This document shows, in pieces, positions 7,810 through 16,412 of a stretch of 64,000 nt of DNA; within the stretch, counting starts at the first letter, position 1, and every line of letters starts with the position of its first letter. The position numbers were made by a program, and so were the translations under genes. The notes beneath the pieces are model-generated. The model saw only the letters and a program-made list of their open reading frames with translations, did not search any database and had not been told where the DNA came from. The DNA is from JBBDWK01 sp040902885 (GTDB lineage: Bacteria > Acidobacteriota > Terriglobia > Bryobacterales > Bryobacteraceae), in contig JBBDWK010000081.1 in NCBI GenBank assembly GCA_040902885.1, forward strand, positions 29,746 through 93,745, written 5' to 3'.

Positions 7810-9470
7810 TCTGGACAATAACGGAGACGCTACTGACTCTCAGCCGTTGGACCGAGCTCGATATCCTGGGCAAAGTCACCCTCATGCTGGTGGCCGGATT
7901 GGCCGTCTCGTATCTGGCCCGGCGCCGCCCGGCATCCGCCCGCCACCTTCTGTTGGCCGCGACCTTCGGCACAACGCTCGCGCTCCCTCTGATTGTCATA
8001 TCCGCGCCCGAACTGGCCATCGGGATCCCTGTGCCCCGCGCCAGCTCTTCTGCAGTGTCAGACATCGGAGCGATAACCTCGTCAGCGGTTGTATCGTCGC
8101 AATGGGGCAATAGCACCGCGGATCAACCACAGGAGGCTCGCTCCTGGGCGATGCCTTCCTGGAAAACAGTGCTCCGCCTGGTGTGGATGGCCGGCGCCAT
8201 GCTGTTGCTCCTCTTCCTTGCGGTGGACATCCGGCGGTTGCGCCGCTTGCGCCGGAGCGGCATTCCCGCGCCGGAACTGCGCGCTCGCATGCATGAACTG
8301 GCCGCCGAATGTGGGATTCACCGCCCGGTGGAGCTGCTACTGCACGAGGACATCCCGGCGCCTCTGACCTGTGGCATATCACGTCCTGCGATCCTACTGC
8401 CCGACGATGCCCGTACCTGGACTGAAGACGACCTGCGTCGCGCCCTGATTCACGAATTGGAGCATGTGCGCCGGGCTGATTGGGCTGTACAACTGCTTGC
8501 CCGTGCGGCATGCGCCTGCTATTGGTTTCACCCCCTGGTTTGGGTGGCTTGGCGGCGGCTGTCCCTCGAAGCGGAACGCGCCTGTGACGACGCCGTAGTT
8601 CAGGGCGAAGAGAGTACGGACTATGCCGAGCAATTGGTTTCGCTCGCCAGGCGATTGTCGAAAGGGCCTCTTCAGCCGGCACTCGGCATGGCGCATCGCA
8701 GCGATCTGTCCACTCGCGTCACCGCGGTACTTGACGCCAGTCAGACCCGAGGGCGGGCTAGCCTATTGGCAGCCGCGGCCACCTTCGGTGTCGCGAGTCT
8801 CGTTGTAACTGCGATTGGGCCAATGCGCGCGGTGGCTCAATCCGCCGCAATCCGCGCTGCAGCTTCGGACGCGGCTCTGTTCGAAGCTGCCGAGCGTGGT
8901 GACATATCGGGCATCGAACGGTTGCTCTCCTTGGGTGCGAATGTGAATGCCAGGCTGGGCGGCGATGGAAGTCCTCTCATCGCGGCTGCACGAAACGGCC
9001 ACGACGCTGCTGTTTACCTGTTGCTGGACCGCGGTGCAAATCCCAATATGCCGGTGTCCGGCGATGGCAGCCCTCTCATCATGGCGGCGCGGAACGGTCA
9101 TCTCTCAACGGTCCGGCTGCTGCTGGGCCGGGGCGCGGATATACACATGCCAGTGAGCGGTGATGGAAATCCGCTAATCATGGCCGCGCGGGGGGGAGAC
9201 ATGGAAGTTGTTGAGTTCCTTCTCGACAGGGGTGCAAACATCGAGCAAGTAGTTCCCGGCGACGAGAACGCCCTGATAGAGGCGAGCGCCAGCGGTCACT
9301 TGCCGGTTGTCAAATTCCTGGCCGGCCGTGGCGCAAACGTAAATGCACGCGTTTGGGTGGAGCGGAATGGTAACCGGGAGGGCGAGTGGCGGACACCGTT
9401 AAATATGGCCCGCAAGCGTGGTCACGGAGCGGTGGTGGCCTTCCTGCAGTCGGCGGGGGCGCGCGAGTAA
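7806..9470 (+). CDS. BlaR1/MecR1-type M56 sensor metalloprotease fused to ankyrin repeats
   Basis: 554 residues. Membrane segments are visible near 25-40, 48-68 and 120-142. The zinc protease core carries HELEH at residues 216-220, with the downstream EAERACDDAVV segment supplying the third ligand as in peptidase family M56. A further hydrophobic stretch (about 312-345) precedes the C-terminus. In classical BlaR1 that position would hold a penicillin-binding sensor domain; here residues 358-554 are about six ankyrin repeats (SPLIAAARNGHDAAV, NPLIMAARGGDMEVV). The sensor input is therefore probably protein-protein contact rather than covalent beta-lactam binding. It is coupled to blaI upstream and a beta-lactamase-like gene starts 3 bp downstream. 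Confidence 0.88.
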   Translation: MIWTITETLLTLSRWTELDILGKVTLMLVAGLAVSYLARRRPASARHLLLAATFGTTLALPLIVISAPELAIGIPVPRASSSAVSDIGAITSSAVVSSQWGNSTADQPQEARSWAMPSWKTVLRLVWMAGAMLLLLFLAVDIRRLRRLRRSGIPAPELRARMHELAAECGIHRPVELLLHEDIPAPLTCGISRPAILLPDDARTWTEDDLRRALIHELEHVRRADWAVQLLARAACACYWFHPLVWVAWRRLSLEAERACDDAVVQGEESTDYAEQLVSLARRLSKGPLQPALGMAHRSDLSTRVTAVLDASQTRGRASLLAAAATFGVASLVVTAIGPMRAVAQSAAIRAAASDAALFEAAERGDISGIERLLSLGANVNARLGGDGSPLIAAARNGHDAAVYLLLDRGANPNMPVSGDGSPLIMAARNGHLSTVRLLLGRGADIHMPVSGDGNPLIMAARGGDMEVVEFLLDRGANIEQVVPGDENALIEASASGHLPVVKFLAGRGANVNARVWVERNGNREGEWRTPLNMARKRGHGAVVAFLQSAGARE

Positions 9471-9473
9471 AGC

Positions 9474-10628
9474 ATGGCCACCGCACGAGCGTCGATAAGG
9501 ATCATCGGCAGACGGCAGCTGGCAGCACGCGTCGTCCTGTTTGCCGGCCTGGTAAACAACCTTTGGGCTGCGTCCCCTGGACGCTATCCCATGCCCCCGG
9601 AGTCAATCCGCTACGACGAGCAGATTGATAAGGCCAGAACAATCGTGGCGGAATTGATCAAGGCAAAGAAGATTCCGGGCTTCTCGATCGCCGTTGCCCG
9701 TGGCGGTACGATTGTCTGGTCCGAGGGCTTCGGCTTGGCCAACGTCGAGCAAGGCGTGCTGGTCACGCCTCTAACACGATTCCGGTTGGGGAGTGTGTCG
9801 AAGGTTCTGACTGCAGCAGGAATCGCACGCCTCGTCGAAGACGGCAAGCTGGACCTTGATACGCCCGTACAACGCTATGTGCCGGACTTTCCGGCAAAAC
9901 CCTGGCCAATAACGACCCGGCAACTGGCGGGGCATACGGCCGGTATTCGGCATTATGACCAGAAGGACTTCGCTGGTCCGCTCAACGGCGCTCCTCATTT
10001 TGAAAGCGTCACCAAAGGGCTGGCAATCTTTGCCAATGATCCGTTGCTCTTCGAACCTGGGACAAACTACTCCTATTCGAGCTATGGGTGGAATCTCATC
10101 AGTGCAGTGATTGCAGGTGCTTCCAAGAAGGAGTTCCTGAGCTACATGCAGCGTTCGTTTTTCGAACTGCTTGGTCTCCGCAGCATCACGGCTGATCACA
10201 TCGACCGCATCATTCCACATCGCTCGGCATTCTACATTCGCGGCGAGGATGGCGCTCTGTCGAATGCTCCTCACTCGGACAACAGCTACAAATGGGCAGG
10301 CGGCGGATTTCTCGCCAATGCTGAGGATCTGGTCCGGTTTGGCTCCACACACTTGCAGCCGGGGTTCTTCCGCCAAACTACTCTCGACCTGCTATTCACT
10401 TCACAGACCCTGGATTCCGGCAAGCAGACCGGCGTAGGCATCGGGTGGCGAACCGGCATCGACCCGAATGGCAGACGTATCCTTCACCACGGCGGGTCGC
10501 TCAATGGTGGGCGCGCCATGCTGATGATGTTCCCGGAGTCGGGAGTCGTGGTCGCGATGCTTTCGAATATACGCGGTGACTTCGGTGAAAAGGATGCGGT
10601 TATGATCGGCCATCTGTTTATTCAGTGA
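9474..10628 (+). CDS. Serine hydrolase of the beta-lactamase class C / PBP-like family
   Basis: 384 residues. A hydrophobic N-terminal region (about 15-40, LAARVVLFAGLVNNLWAA) looks like a signal sequence or anchor, so the mature domain should be periplasmic. The catalytic SxxK motif is S107-V-S-K110 (RLGSVSKVLTAAG). The YxN position reads YSS within NYSYSSYGWN, a departure from the usual YSN, and an HHGGS motif replaces KTG as in many esterase-type relatives. It is the last gene of the blaI-blaR1 operon and the likely regulated output. Beta-lactam, peptide or ester hydrolysis cannot be separated from the sequence alone. Confidence 0.88.
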   Translation: MATARASIRIIGRRQLAARVVLFAGLVNNLWAASPGRYPMPPESIRYDEQIDKARTIVAELIKAKKIPGFSIAVARGGTIVWSEGFGLANVEQGVLVTPLTRFRLGSVSKVLTAAGIARLVEDGKLDLDTPVQRYVPDFPAKPWPITTRQLAGHTAGIRHYDQKDFAGPLNGAPHFESVTKGLAIFANDPLLFEPGTNYSYSSYGWNLISAVIAGASKKEFLSYMQRSFFELLGLRSITADHIDRIIPHRSAFYIRGEDGALSNAPHSDNSYKWAGGGFLANAEDLVRFGSTHLQPGFFRQTTLDLLFTSQTLDSGKQTGVGIGWRTGIDPNGRRILHHGGSLNGGRAMLMMFPESGVVVAMLSNIRGDFGEKDAVMIGHLFIQ

Positions 10629-10694
10629 CCGCCTGCTGTTGCTGCTTCAATGATCCACATTCCGCGCCGCTACCGACTTGGCGCACTCTTGCCC

Positions 10695-11849
10695 TCAATT
10701 CAGCAGCTTGCCCTGCCGCATATAAGCCGGCGTATCCAGATCGTCGGGATCGAAGGAGAGCGCCGGGACAATCGGCTCCTCTACTACCGCTTCCGGAAGG
10801 GGCTCGGGCTGCGATTCGACGGTTCGCGCAAAGAAAGGCTCCTGCGCGCGCTGCACGCTTTCGGGCTGGAAGCCGGTCGCGATGACCGTAATCTTCACCG
10901 CGTCGCCCATCGCCTCGTTCAGGCTCATGCCGAAATTGATCTGCACGTCCTCGTAATCCGTCGCCTGGCGGATGATGGAGCACGCCTCGTTCACGTCGTG
11001 CAGCCCCAAATTGCTGGACGCCGTGATGTTGATCAGCACGCCCCGCGAACCGCTAATGCGCGTCTCCTCGAGCAGCGGGCACTCGATCGCCCGCCGCGCG
11101 GCTTCCACCGCCGCGTTCTCTCCCCGGCAGGTGGCGGTCCCCATCATCGCATAGCCCATGCCGAGCATGGTCGCGCGGATGTCCGCGAAGTCGCGGTTGA
11201 TTAGACCCGGCGTGGTGATGATGTCGCTGATGCCCTGCACCGCCTGATACAGAACGTCGTCGGCGACGCGGAAGGCTTCGACGAAGCTGGTGCCCTTGGG
11301 AACCAGCGCCAGCAGACGATCGTTGGGAATGGCGATCACCGTGTCGGCGGACCGCGCCAGCTCGATCAGACCCTGCTCGGCGGCGCGCCTGCGCTTGCCC
11401 TCGAACGCGAACGGCTTGGTGACCACCGCCACCGTGAGCGCGCCGAGCTCCTTCGCGAGCGTGGCCACCACGGGCGCCGCGCCCGTGCCCGTGCCGCCGC
11501 CCAGTCCCGCGGTGACGAAGATCATGTCTGCCCCTTGCAGGATCTCGACGATCTGGTCGGTGTCTTCGAGCGCCGCGCGCTTACCGATCGAGGGGTCGGC
11601 CCCAGCCCCCAGACCATTGGTGATCTTGAAGCCGATACGGATCTTATTGGGCACGCGGGAAGCTTCGAGCGCCTGCGCGTCCGTGTTGATGGCGTAGAAC
11701 TCCACGCCGCCCAGCCCTTCGGTGATCATGCGGGCCACCGCGTTGGCGCCCGCGCCGCCCACGCCGACGACCTTAATACGAGCGCCGCCGTGCGCTTCTT
11801 CCTGAATCTCGTACTTGAGCGATTCGATTCCGCCGTCCATCAAACTCAT
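10695..11849 (-). CDS. ftsZ: Cell division GTPase FtsZ
   Basis: 384 residues. The start at 11849 is supported by a GGAGA ribosome-binding site and the conserved N-terminal spacing; a longer frame upstream overlaps ftsA and is not used. GTP-binding features are clear: KVVGVGGAGANAVARM, the tubulin signature GGGTGTGAAPV and T7 loop region NRDFADIRATM. The variable linker is short, and the C-terminal peptide DDLDTPAYMRQGKLLN is the tail that binds FtsA in known systems. FtsZ polymerises at midcell as the scaffold of the divisome. It is the last gene of the dcw cluster, 11 bp after ftsA. Confidence 0.98.
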   Translation of the reverse strand: MSLMDGGIESLKYEIQEEAHGGARIKVVGVGGAGANAVARMITEGLGGVEFYAINTDAQALEASRVPNKIRIGFKITNGLGAGADPSIGKRAALEDTDQIVEILQGADMIFVTAGLGGGTGTGAAPVVATLAKELGALTVAVVTKPFAFEGKRRRAAEQGLIELARSADTVIAIPNDRLLALVPKGTSFVEAFRVADDVLYQAVQGISDIITTPGLINRDFADIRATMLGMGYAMMGTATCRGENAAVEAARRAIECPLLEETRISGSRGVLINITASSNLGLHDVNEACSIIRQATDYEDVQINFGMSLNEAMGDAVKITVIATGFQPESVQRAQEPFFARTVESQPEPLPEAVVEEPIVPALSFDPDDLDTPAYMRQGKLLN

Positions 11850-11860
11850 TCCCGGTCTCC

Positions 11861-13060
11861 TTATCTTAAGATCCGGCCCAAAAGACCAGCCGACTGGTTT
11901 TCCAATTCCCCCTGCAATCTGAGGCGGGCCGAATACATCGCCAGTCCGGCCGCGGTCACCCACACCGGATCGTCGATCTCTTCGGGCCAGTCCTCGATTC
12001 CAACCGCGAGGCCATTGCGCGCCTGACAATCCAGGACGCGCTCGGCGACGTCGCACATGCCGTGCAGCCGCGCCATTCCACCGGTAATCACCACGCCTCC
12101 CATGAGCGCGTGGGCCATGCCCACCCGCGCCAACTCGCCGCGAACATAACCGAACAACTCGTCCGCGCGCGCCTCCAGAATCCGGTTGAGCTTCCGCCGG
12201 GGGGCCTCTCTCGGCTCCCGGTCGCCCGGCGAAGGCACGTCGATCAGGCTGTTATCGCCGGTCTGGTCGGCCGCCGCGCTGCCGTACTCCACCTTCAGCA
12301 GCTCGGCATCGTCGATGCCGGTTCCCAGCCCGCGCGCCACATCGCGGGTGAAATGATCGCCGCAAATGGGAAGGCTTCCGGCCAGTTGCACGGCTTCGCC
12401 GTAATAGACCACGATCTCGGTGGACTGCGAACCGATATCCACGAACGCGACGCCTTCCCTGCGGTCCTCGGGCAGCACCGCCGCGAAAGCCCCCGCCACC
12501 GCCTCGAACACCGTTTCCTCGACGGCGAGGTGCGCCTGGTTGGCCGCCGCCACCAGGCACTGATGCTCGGCCTCGGATGCGGTGACCAGATGGATATTCG
12601 CTTCCAGGCGCGAGGCCACCATCTTGCGCGGATCGCGGTGGCCGGGATGCGAATCCACCACAAAATCCTGCGTCATGAGGTGCAGAATCAGGCGGTCTTC
12701 CCGAAGTTGAACGCGGCTGGCGCGCTCGACGGCTCGATTCACGTCACGCTGCACGATTTCGCGCGGCCGTCCGAGTTCCAGCGACGAGCGGCTGTTATTT
12801 CCGCGGACCGACGGCCCGCCGATTCCCAGGGTGGCCGACTTCACCGACACCTGCGCGCGCGTCTCGGCCTCGCGCAGAGCGGTGAGAATCGATTGTGCGG
12901 CGGCGTTCTGGTCCGCGATGCGGCCTTTGGTCCATCCGCCCGACGGACCCTCGCCATGGCCGACATAGCGGAGCACGCCATCTTCCAGGACCCCGATCAC
13001 GCACCGTGTGCGTGCCGCCCCGGCATCCATTCCAACCGCAAAGAGTGGTTTCGTCGCCAT
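11861..13060 (-). CDS. ftsA: Cell division protein FtsA
   Basis: 399 residues of the actin-like ATPase family. The phosphate 1 loop is FAVGMDAGAARTRCVIG and phosphate 2 is VAFVDIGSQSTEIVVY. The adenosine motif VVITGGMARLHGM is near residue 325. The C-terminus SAGLLGRILR looks like the short amphipathic membrane-targeting helix. FtsA tethers FtsZ filaments to the inner membrane. It lies directly before ftsZ, and a 69-bp gap with a half copy of the dispersed repeat separates it from ftsQ. Confidence 0.96.
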   Translation of the reverse strand: MATKPLFAVGMDAGAARTRCVIGVLEDGVLRYVGHGEGPSGGWTKGRIADQNAAAQSILTALREAETRAQVSVKSATLGIGGPSVRGNNSRSSLELGRPREIVQRDVNRAVERASRVQLREDRLILHLMTQDFVVDSHPGHRDPRKMVASRLEANIHLVTASEAEHQCLVAAANQAHLAVEETVFEAVAGAFAAVLPEDRREGVAFVDIGSQSTEIVVYYGEAVQLAGSLPICGDHFTRDVARGLGTGIDDAELLKVEYGSAAADQTGDNSLIDVPSPGDREPREAPRRKLNRILEARADELFGYVRGELARVGMAHALMGGVVITGGMARLHGMCDVAERVLDCQARNGLAVGIEDWPEEIDDPVWVTAAGLAMYSARLRLQGELENQSAGLLGRILR

Positions 13061-13080
13061 CCGTTAAGTGCCCGCGGCAA

Positions 13081-13103
13081 CCGCGACCGTCAGGGAGCGG
13101 TTG
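13081..13103 (-). repeat. Half copy of the dispersed hairpin repeat
   Basis: This 23-bp segment is identical to the inner part of the right arm of the perfect palindrome at 25478-25544 (positions 25521-25543). The matching left arm is missing here. It lies in the ftsQ-ftsA gap, apparently a decayed or partial element. Confidence 0.75.
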
Positions 13104-13129
13104 TTAATCGTGAGATAACCGTACACCAA

Positions 13130-13915
13130 CTACTCTTTGGCCGTAATCCTGTCGTCCAGCCGGAGATCGAACGAACCGGCTTCCGGCAGCCGCTTCCGAA
13201 TCTCCGGGTAATGACTCAAAAAGTTCTGGAACCGTGTCCGGAAGTTCCGGTCGCCGAGCGCCAGCGTAACCGCCCGGCCCTCCAGTTCCACCGTCACCAG
13301 CGGGTTATCCGGATTGCCCACGTCGATTTCGGAAATGGTTTTTCCGAACGGCTCCACGTCCCGGCGAATGCGCTGCATCAGGCGCACCTGGCGCGCACGC
13401 TCCGTCTCTGGCTCCTTCTCGCTCAAGCCGCGTAGAACCGGAAAGGAGAATCGGGATCGCGCGGGCGTCTCCAGAATTACGCCATCGTCATCAATCAACG
13501 CCAGCCGCGCCGGGCCGCGCTCGAACCTTGCCGGCAGGCTCACGAATGCCACGGGCTGGCGCTCCACGATCCGCACCGCAATCCGGTTCGGCCAGATGCG
13601 CAACACCGACGCATCCGCCACCCAATCGACGGCGAGCAACTGTCTGCGGCGCTCGGCGAGCGGCACACGGGCTACGCTCCGTCCGAAGTCCCGCTCGAAG
13701 ACGCGCTCGATCCGGACCGGCGAGGCGTATAGCACCCCGGCGACGCCCAGGCCCGGCGTCTCCGCATCGGGCGGCAGCAGAAAAAAGCGTTTGTCGGTAG
13801 CGGAAAAGTGGCGCAGCTCTTTGGCCGCCCACGCGCTCGCCGCCAACCCCACTCCGGAAAAGGCCAGTGTAGCCCAGAGGCGCCAGCGCACGCCGCGTGC
13901 GGGTTTCTCCTTCAC
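13130..13915 (-). CDS. ftsQ: Cell division protein FtsQ
   Basis: 261 residues from the GTG at 13915, which forms a GTGA overlap with the murC stop; an in-frame upstream ATG at 13960 would lie inside murC. A single membrane segment (about 12-30) follows a basic cytoplasmic tail. A POTRA-like domain covers residues 65-130 (VRIERVFERDFGRSVARVPLAERR, then SVLRIWPNRIAVRIVERQPVAFV), and the FtsQ beta domain follows (ALIDDDGVILE). The C-terminus DLRLDDRITAKE is the usual FtsQ ending. It is a bitopic divisome protein that recruits the FtsB/L subcomplex. Confidence 0.92.
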   Translation of the reverse strand: MKEKPARGVRWRLWATLAFSGVGLAASAWAAKELRHFSATDKRFFLLPPDAETPGLGVAGVLYASPVRIERVFERDFGRSVARVPLAERRRQLLAVDWVADASVLRIWPNRIAVRIVERQPVAFVSLPARFERGPARLALIDDDGVILETPARSRFSFPVLRGLSEKEPETERARQVRLMQRIRRDVEPFGKTISEIDVGNPDNPLVTVELEGRAVTLALGDRNFRTRFQNFLSHYPEIRKRLPEAGSFDLRLDDRITAKE

Positions 13916-15291
13916 TTCCGGCCCCCGAGCCGTTCCAGAATTCGATCCCCGGCCTGCCAAACATTGCCGGCCCCCAGCGTCAGTACGATGTCGCCTTCCT
14001 GGGCTGCCTCCACCACCGCGTCCACACCCTTCTCGATGGTGCCCACGTAGTCCACGGCGCGATGACCGAAGGCCCGCAGCCGGGTTGCCAGAGCTTCCGA
14101 AGTGATTCCTTCGATGGGCTTCTCCGAAGCCCCGTAAATGTCCATCAGGAACAGCCGGTCCACCTGGTGAAAGGAGCGCGCGAAATCATCCATCAGATGA
14201 AAGGTGCGCGTGTAGCGGTGCGGCTGGAACAGCGCCAGGACGCGCTTGTAGCGGCATAACCGGGCGGCGGCGACGGTCGCTACGATCTCGGTCGGATGAT
14301 GCCCGTAGTCGTCCACTACCGTAACGCCGCCCTCCTGCCCGCGAACCTGAAAGCGGCGGTCCACACCTGTGAACTGGCTCAGGCCCTCCCGCGCCATATC
14401 GGGTTTCACGTCCAGCTCCAGCGCAACGGCGATGGCCGCGGTTGCATTGCGGACGTTATGCTCTCCCGGAGCGCGCACATGGAAGCTGCCCAGGTCGGCG
14501 CCGCGGAAGCGCAGCCGGAATCCGCTGCCCATGTGGCCGCAGTTCATCTCCAGAATCTGGACATCGGCGTGGGCGCTGGTCCCGTAAGTGATGGTCCTCC
14601 GGGTGATCCGGGGCAGGATGCCCTGCACGTTGGCGTCGTCCAGACACAGGATGGCTGCACCGTAGAACGGCACTTTGTTCACGAACTCCACGAACGAGCT
14701 GCAAATGTCTTCGAGAGAGGAGTAACAGTCCAGGTGCTCGCGGTCGATGTTGGTGACCACGGCAAGGATCGGGGCAAGCTTGAGGAAGGAGCGGTCGCTT
14801 TCATCCGACTCCACCACCAGAAAGTCGCTGTGGCCTATCCGCGCATTGCTTCCCCCCATGGCGCCGACGCGCCCGCCGACCACCACCGTGGGATCGAGAC
14901 CGGCGCAGTTCAGGATGCTCGCGACCATGGACGTGGTGCTTGTCTTTCCGTGACTGCCCGCAACCGCCACGCCGAATTTGAGGCGCATCAGCTCGGCCAG
15001 CAGCTCGCCGCGCGGGATCACCGGAATGCCAAGCCGGCGAGCCTCCATCACTTCGGGATTGCTCTCATCCACCGCGGAGCTCACCACCAGCGCCTTCGCG
15101 CCGGTTACATTGGCCGCGTCGTGTCCCTCATACACGGCGATACCCATCGCGGCGAGGCGCTCCGTGATGGGGGTCAGCTTCAGATCCGAGCCGCTGATTT
15201 CATAACCCAGATTTCGGAGCACCTCGGCAATTCCGCTCATGCCGATTCCGCCAATCCCGGTGAAATGGAGGTGCTGGATCTTAAAAAACAT
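13912..15291 (-). CDS. murC: UDP-N-acetylmuramate--L-alanine ligase MurC
   Basis: 459 residues. The N-terminal Rossmann domain begins HFTGIGGIGMSGIAEVL. The ATP loop is VAGSHGKTSTTSMVA near residue 110. The mid-domain has NIDREHLDCY and the C-terminal domain has VDDYGHHPTEI, all MurC signatures. It adds L-Ala to UDP-MurNAc in the cytoplasm. It follows murG after 47 bp and overlaps the ftsQ start by 4 bp. Confidence 0.98.
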   Translation of the reverse strand: MFFKIQHLHFTGIGGIGMSGIAEVLRNLGYEISGSDLKLTPITERLAAMGIAVYEGHDAANVTGAKALVVSSAVDESNPEVMEARRLGIPVIPRGELLAELMRLKFGVAVAGSHGKTSTTSMVASILNCAGLDPTVVVGGRVGAMGGSNARIGHSDFLVVESDESDRSFLKLAPILAVVTNIDREHLDCYSSLEDICSSFVEFVNKVPFYGAAILCLDDANVQGILPRITRRTITYGTSAHADVQILEMNCGHMGSGFRLRFRGADLGSFHVRAPGEHNVRNATAAIAVALELDVKPDMAREGLSQFTGVDRRFQVRGQEGGVTVVDDYGHHPTEIVATVAAARLCRYKRVLALFQPHRYTRTFHLMDDFARSFHQVDRLFLMDIYGASEKPIEGITSEALATRLRAFGHRAVDYVGTIEKGVDAVVEAAQEGDIVLTLGAGNVWQAGDRILERLGGRK

Positions 15292-15338
15292 TTGCTTTTC
15301 GTATTGTTTCGGCTTCCATCTTCAATGTCAAAGCTTTT

Positions 15339-16412
15339 TTACAATCTGCTTACTGCCGCGTGGATGAGCGCTTCAGCCGCCCGCGCCGCGGCTCCCTGCC
15401 GTGCCATCGACCGCGCCGTATGGCCCATCCGCTCCAGTTCCGCCGGCGCGGCGGCCAGTTCGCGAATCGCCTCGAAAAGTTTGCGCCCGCTCATCTCCCG
15501 GTCGGGAACCAGAAACGCCGCGCCGGACCGCGCGAAGGCCTCGGCGTTCCGTGTCTGGTGATCGTCGGCGGCGAAGGGAAACGGGACAAGGAGAGCCGGT
15601 TTTCCGGCCGCGGCCACTTCCGCCACGGCGCCCGCGCCGGCCCGGCAGACAATCAGGTCGGCTTCGGCAAACGCACCGGACATGTCTTCGATAAACGCCA
15701 CAACTTCTCCTTCCATTCCGGATGCGGTAAACTCCGCGCGTAACTCCTCAAACGCCTCCCGTCCGCTCTGGATCAGCCAGCGAACCGGAATTCCAGCCTC
15801 GCGAAACAGGGGCCAGCTCTCGCGCGCCGCGTTGTTGAGCGTTCGCGATCCGTGGCTGCCTCCTGTGATCAGCACGTGAAACGATCCCTCCCGGCGGCGC
15901 GGCGGAAGGGCGAAGAACTCTTCGCGCACCGGCACGCCGGTAAGCTCGGTCTTGCCTCGGGGAAAGAATCGCGCCGTCTCGGGGAAGCTCAGCAGCGCCC
16001 GCGCGACCCGCCGTCCGATGGCGCGGTTGGTGATGCCCGGGTGCGCGTTCGGCTCCATCACCACCACAGGAATTCGGAGCGCGAGGGCCGCGAGAACGGC
16101 CGGCCCGGCAACATAGCCTCCCATGCTGAAGACGGCCGCGGGACGCTCCACGCGAAGCCGGCCGATCATGTGCGCGGTGGCCTGCCCAAGCTGGAACAGG
16201 GTAACCACCTGCCGCCGCCAGCCAAGCCGCTTCAATCCGCCGATCCGAATGTAATGGATGGGAAAACCGGCAGCCGGCACCAGCCGGGCTTCCAGGCCGC
16301 GCTCGGTCCCCAGAAACCTGGCCTCGTGTCCGCGGCGGCGCAGTTCCCGGGCAACCGCCAGGGCGGGAATCACGTGACCGCCGGTGCCTCCGCCTGCCAT
16401 CAGAAATGTCAC
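15339..16412 (-). CDS. murG: UDP-GlcNAc--lipid I N-acetylglucosaminyltransferase MurG
   Basis: 357 residues. The N-terminal glycine loop is MAGGGTGGHVIPALAVA and the second conserved loop is VLITGGSHGSRTLNN. The C-terminal nucleotide-sugar site is ADLIVCRAGAGAVAEVAAAGKPALLVPFPFAADDHQ, which contains the GAGAVAE and HQ motifs. It converts lipid I to lipid II at the inner membrane face. Its start overlaps the ftsW stop by 4 bp. Confidence 0.98.
   Translation of the reverse strand: MTFLMAGGGTGGHVIPALAVARELRRRGHEARFLGTERGLEARLVPAAGFPIHYIRIGGLKRLGWRRQVVTLFQLGQATAHMIGRLRVERPAAVFSMGGYVAGPAVLAALALRIPVVVMEPNAHPGITNRAIGRRVARALLSFPETARFFPRGKTELTGVPVREEFFALPPRRREGSFHVLITGGSHGSRTLNNAARESWPLFREAGIPVRWLIQSGREAFEELRAEFTASGMEGEVVAFIEDMSGAFAEADLIVCRAGAGAVAEVAAAGKPALLVPFPFAADDHQTRNAEAFARSGAAFLVPDREMSGRKLFEAIRELAAAPAELERMGHTARSMARQGAAARAAEALIHAAVSRL

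Noticed and set aside
12062..13435. Long plus-strand frame opposite ftsA-ftsQ
   Set aside because: It is antisense to two certain division genes, has no homology signature and arises from high third-position GC.
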